The position numbers and the translations under genes are program-made. The notes beneath the pieces are model-generated. The model saw nothing but the letters and a program-made list of their open reading frames with translations. It searched no databases and was not told the origin of the DNA. Shown here piece after piece: positions 62,176 through 64,000 of a stretch of 64,000 nt of DNA (position 1 is the stretch's first letter; every line of letters starts with the position of its first letter). This stretch comes from Iodidimonas sp. SYSU 1G8. Its GTDB lineage: Bacteria; Pseudomonadota; Alphaproteobacteria; SMXS01. Where the stretch lies: assembly GCF_039655775.1 (NCBI RefSeq), contig NZ_JBBYXJ010000002.1, positions 558,001 through 622,000 on the forward strand, in the 5' to 3' direction.

Positions 62176-64000
62176 ATGGCGGCGGCGGACGAGGGCATGG
62201 TGGCTGACCCGGTACAGGAGCCGGCGCGCGGGCCCTTGCCCGAGAAGGAGCTGCGCCTTGCCATCGTGTGCAGCGGCGGCATTTCTCTCGCCGTCTACAT
62301 GCACGGCATCGTCAAGGAAATCCTCAAGCTGGCGCGCGCCTCCAAGCTGTACCATGCGGCGCCCGACATCGCCCTCAAGCACAAGCGCACCTTCGAGGAC
62401 CTGCCGCCGGTGCGTGATCGCGCCATCGATACCGAGGCGGTCTATTTCGAGTTGCTGCGCGAAATCGGCCAACGGCTCGACCTGCGGGTGATCGTCGATG
62501 TGATCGCCGGGGCCAGCGCGGGCGGTATCAACAGCGTGCTGCTGGCGCGCGCGCTGGCGCATGACCTGCCGTTCAACGCCCTGCGCGAGATGTGGCTCAC
62601 CGGCGCCGACGTGGATGCCCTGATGTCGGAAGGCGCGCGGACGGGCTGGGGCGACCGAATGTTCTGGCCGCTGGTGCGCTGGGTGGCTGGCGACAGGCTC
62701 AGCGACATCGAGATGGACGCCGAGGTCTCGGCCAAGCTTCGATCCATGATGCAGATCGTGCGCCTGCGTCCGCCTTTCGACGGGGAACGACTGATCGAGT
62801 CGCTGATCGCGGCGATGGAGGCCATGGGCGGTCCGCGCCATCCGACGGATTCGCTGATCCCCGCCGGTCTGCGGCTCGACATGTATGTCACACTGACCGA
62901 TTTCTTCGGCTATGCCCGGTCCATTCCGCTGTACGATCCACCCCGCATCGAGGAGCGCGAGCACCGGCACCGCCTTCATTTCCACTACCGGCGCTGGACC
63001 GACGGGCAGGTCGAGACGGATTTCGACATGGCCAGCATTCCGGCCCTGGCCTTCGCGGCCCGCGCCACCGCCAGCTTCCCCGCCGCGTTTCCCCCGGCCC
63101 AACTGGGCGAGGTCGACAGGGTCATGGCGCGGCGCGGCGGGAAGTGGACGGCGAAGGACCGTTTCCTGCGCGGCAATTTCCGCCCCTATCTGATGGCGGG
63201 AATGGATCCGGAGAAAACCTCGTTCATTGATGGCAGCGTGCTGAACAACAAGCCTTTCGGCCCCGCCATCGAGGCGATCGGCCGGCAGCCGGCCTACCGC
63301 CGTGTCGACCGGCGGCTTGTGTACATCAATCCCAATCCCGCCGATACGCCGCCACCGCCCACCGGAAAGCCGCCGGGCGTGCTGCGCACGCTCAAGGCCG
63401 CGCTGTCGGATATTCCCCGGAACGAACCCCTGGCCGACGACCTGGCCTGGGTGGAGGAACTGAACATCCGCACGCGCCGGACGCGCGAGGTCGTGGAGGC
63501 GGCGCGTCCCGACATCGCGGCGGCCGTCGACAAGCTGACCCGCGGCAAGCTCGAGGCGCGCCACCTCACCGCCCAACAGGTCGCCGATTGGCGGGGCCTT
63601 GCCAACGCCCAGGCCGCCGAACAGTCGGGTTTTGCCTACAAGGGGTATCTGCGCCTCAAGCTGCACGCCGCCGTCGCCCAGACCGCCAAGCTGGCGGCCG
63701 ATCTGTGCGCGCTCGAGCACGCGACGCCGGCGGCGCTCTTCATTGAAGACGCGCTGCGCGCGTGGGCCATCCAGCGCCATGTGCTGCCCGGCACGGAATG
63801 GGCGCCGGAAACCGGCGACCTACGGCACGACGCGCCCGACTGGGTGCGGCTGCTGCGCAATTTCGATCTGGATTTTCGCAACCGGCGCATCCGTTTCGTC
63901 ATCCAGGCCCTCAACGGCCTGTACGGCAAGGTCGGCCACACCGCCGACCTCAACGCCCATCGCCTGGATTATCTCAAGGGGCAGTTTTACGACGTGCTGG
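62176..64000 (+). CDS. Patatin-like phospholipase-related protein, truncated by the window end
   Basis: The frame is open for 608 codons to the end of the window, so the gene is incomplete at its 3' end. The patatin signature is clear: the oxyanion loop VCSGGISLAVYMHG (about residue 31), nucleophile S114 in AGASAGGINS, and the catalytic Asp D352 in FIDGSVLNNKPF. This matches the large patatin-related proteins of alphaproteobacteria, which often carry a long C-terminal region (DUF3376). It would hydrolyse lipid acyl esters. GGTGGAG precedes the ATG at 62176. Confidence 0.88.
   Translation, partial: MAAADEGMVADPVQEPARGPLPEKELRLAIVCSGGISLAVYMHGIVKEILKLARASKLYHAAPDIALKHKRTFEDLPPVRDRAIDTEAVYFELLREIGQRLDLRVIVDVIAGASAGGINSVLLARALAHDLPFNALREMWLTGADVDALMSEGARTGWGDRMFWPLVRWVAGDRLSDIEMDAEVSAKLRSMMQIVRLRPPFDGERLIESLIAAMEAMGGPRHPTDSLIPAGLRLDMYVTLTDFFGYARSIPLYDPPRIEEREHRHRLHFHYRRWTDGQVETDFDMASIPALAFAARATASFPAAFPPAQLGEVDRVMARRGGKWTAKDRFLRGNFRPYLMAGMDPEKTSFIDGSVLNNKPFGPAIEAIGRQPAYRRVDRRLVYINPNPADTPPPPTGKPPGVLRTLKAALSDIPRNEPLADDLAWVEELNIRTRRTREVVEAARPDIAAAVDKLTRGKLEARHLTAQQVADWRGLANAQAAEQSGFAYKGYLRLKLHAAVAQTAKLAADLCALEHATPAALFIEDALRAWAIQRHVLPGTEWAPETGDLRHDAPDWVRLLRNFDLDFRNRRIRFVIQALNGLYGKVGHTADLNAHRLDYLKGQFYDVL

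Overview
The window is 64 kb of GC-rich, densely packed bacterial chromosome from an alphaproteobacterium. The markers are a PhyR/NepR/EcfG general stress response locus, an archaeal-type class I lysyl-tRNA synthetase, PhaR next to phaBA, a metX-metW pair, and an uncoupled chorismate mutase-hisC-prephenate dehydrogenase operon. I cannot place it below class. No rRNA, tRNA, CRISPR array, insertion sequence or prophage was seen.

Layout. 1-3.2 kb: a mandelate-racemase-type enzyme divergent from a flavin-reductase-like protein, with a 14-bp palindrome between them, then a membrane metallophosphoesterase. 3.2-6 kb: phaB-phaA divergent from phaR (no PHA synthase here). 6-6.2 kb: an intergenic block that folds into a long closed stem and may be a structured RNA. 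6.2-12.3 kb: a SleB-type cell wall hydrolase, then an MFS transporter, phosphotransferase-like protein, acyl-CoA dehydrogenase and acyl-CoA synthetase in one direction. 12.5-19 kb: a lower-GC secreted protein, a TonB-dependent receptor, and a divergent enoyl-CoA hydratase plus feruloyl-CoA-synthase-like enzyme. Together, 6.9-19 kb looks like uptake and beta-oxidation-like breakdown of a carboxylic acid. 19-24.4 kb: metX-metW-phosphatase, divergent from the aromatic amino acid operon.

24.4-26.7 kb is a sharply AT-rich island with two overlapping genes: an unrecognised 200-residue protein and a 550-residue protein with an Mrr-like nuclease domain at its N-terminus. It ends beside a decayed 5' fragment of a DUF763 gene, although an intact DUF763 gene lies 3 kb further on. 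This is the best candidate for an undescribed (probably defence) system.

27-31 kb: PhyH-family dioxygenase, PAS hybrid kinase, DUF763, small membrane protein. 31.4-33 kb: methyltransferase and glyoxalase II. 33-43 kb is a general stress response island: phyR, a 58-residue nepR, an HWE kinase, a single-domain response regulator, a very large hybrid kinase with two kinase cores, an EcfG sigma factor and a CHASE3 hybrid kinase. Several start regions here carry sequences one step from the EcfG promoter consensus GGAAC-N16/17-CGTT, and so does the small membrane protein at 31.1 kb. In this class of circuit the kinases act on PhyR, phospho-PhyR captures NepR, and EcfG is released.

43-50.5 kb: a degenerate SDR, a cytochrome P450, a solute-binding-like protein without a signal peptide directly upstream of putA, and a chloroperoxidase-type hydrolase. 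50.7-56.4 kb: MFS transporter, CsoR-type repressor, ArsC-like protein, bfd-bfr iron storage pair, pyrD, DUF952, and an unrecognised secreted or anchored protein. 56.5-64 kb: lysS, a DinG-like iron-sulfur helicase, a TerB-like protein, SixA phosphatase, and a patatin-like protein cut off by the window end. Gene starts were chosen by hand from ribosome-binding sites and family length, so many could shift by a few codons.
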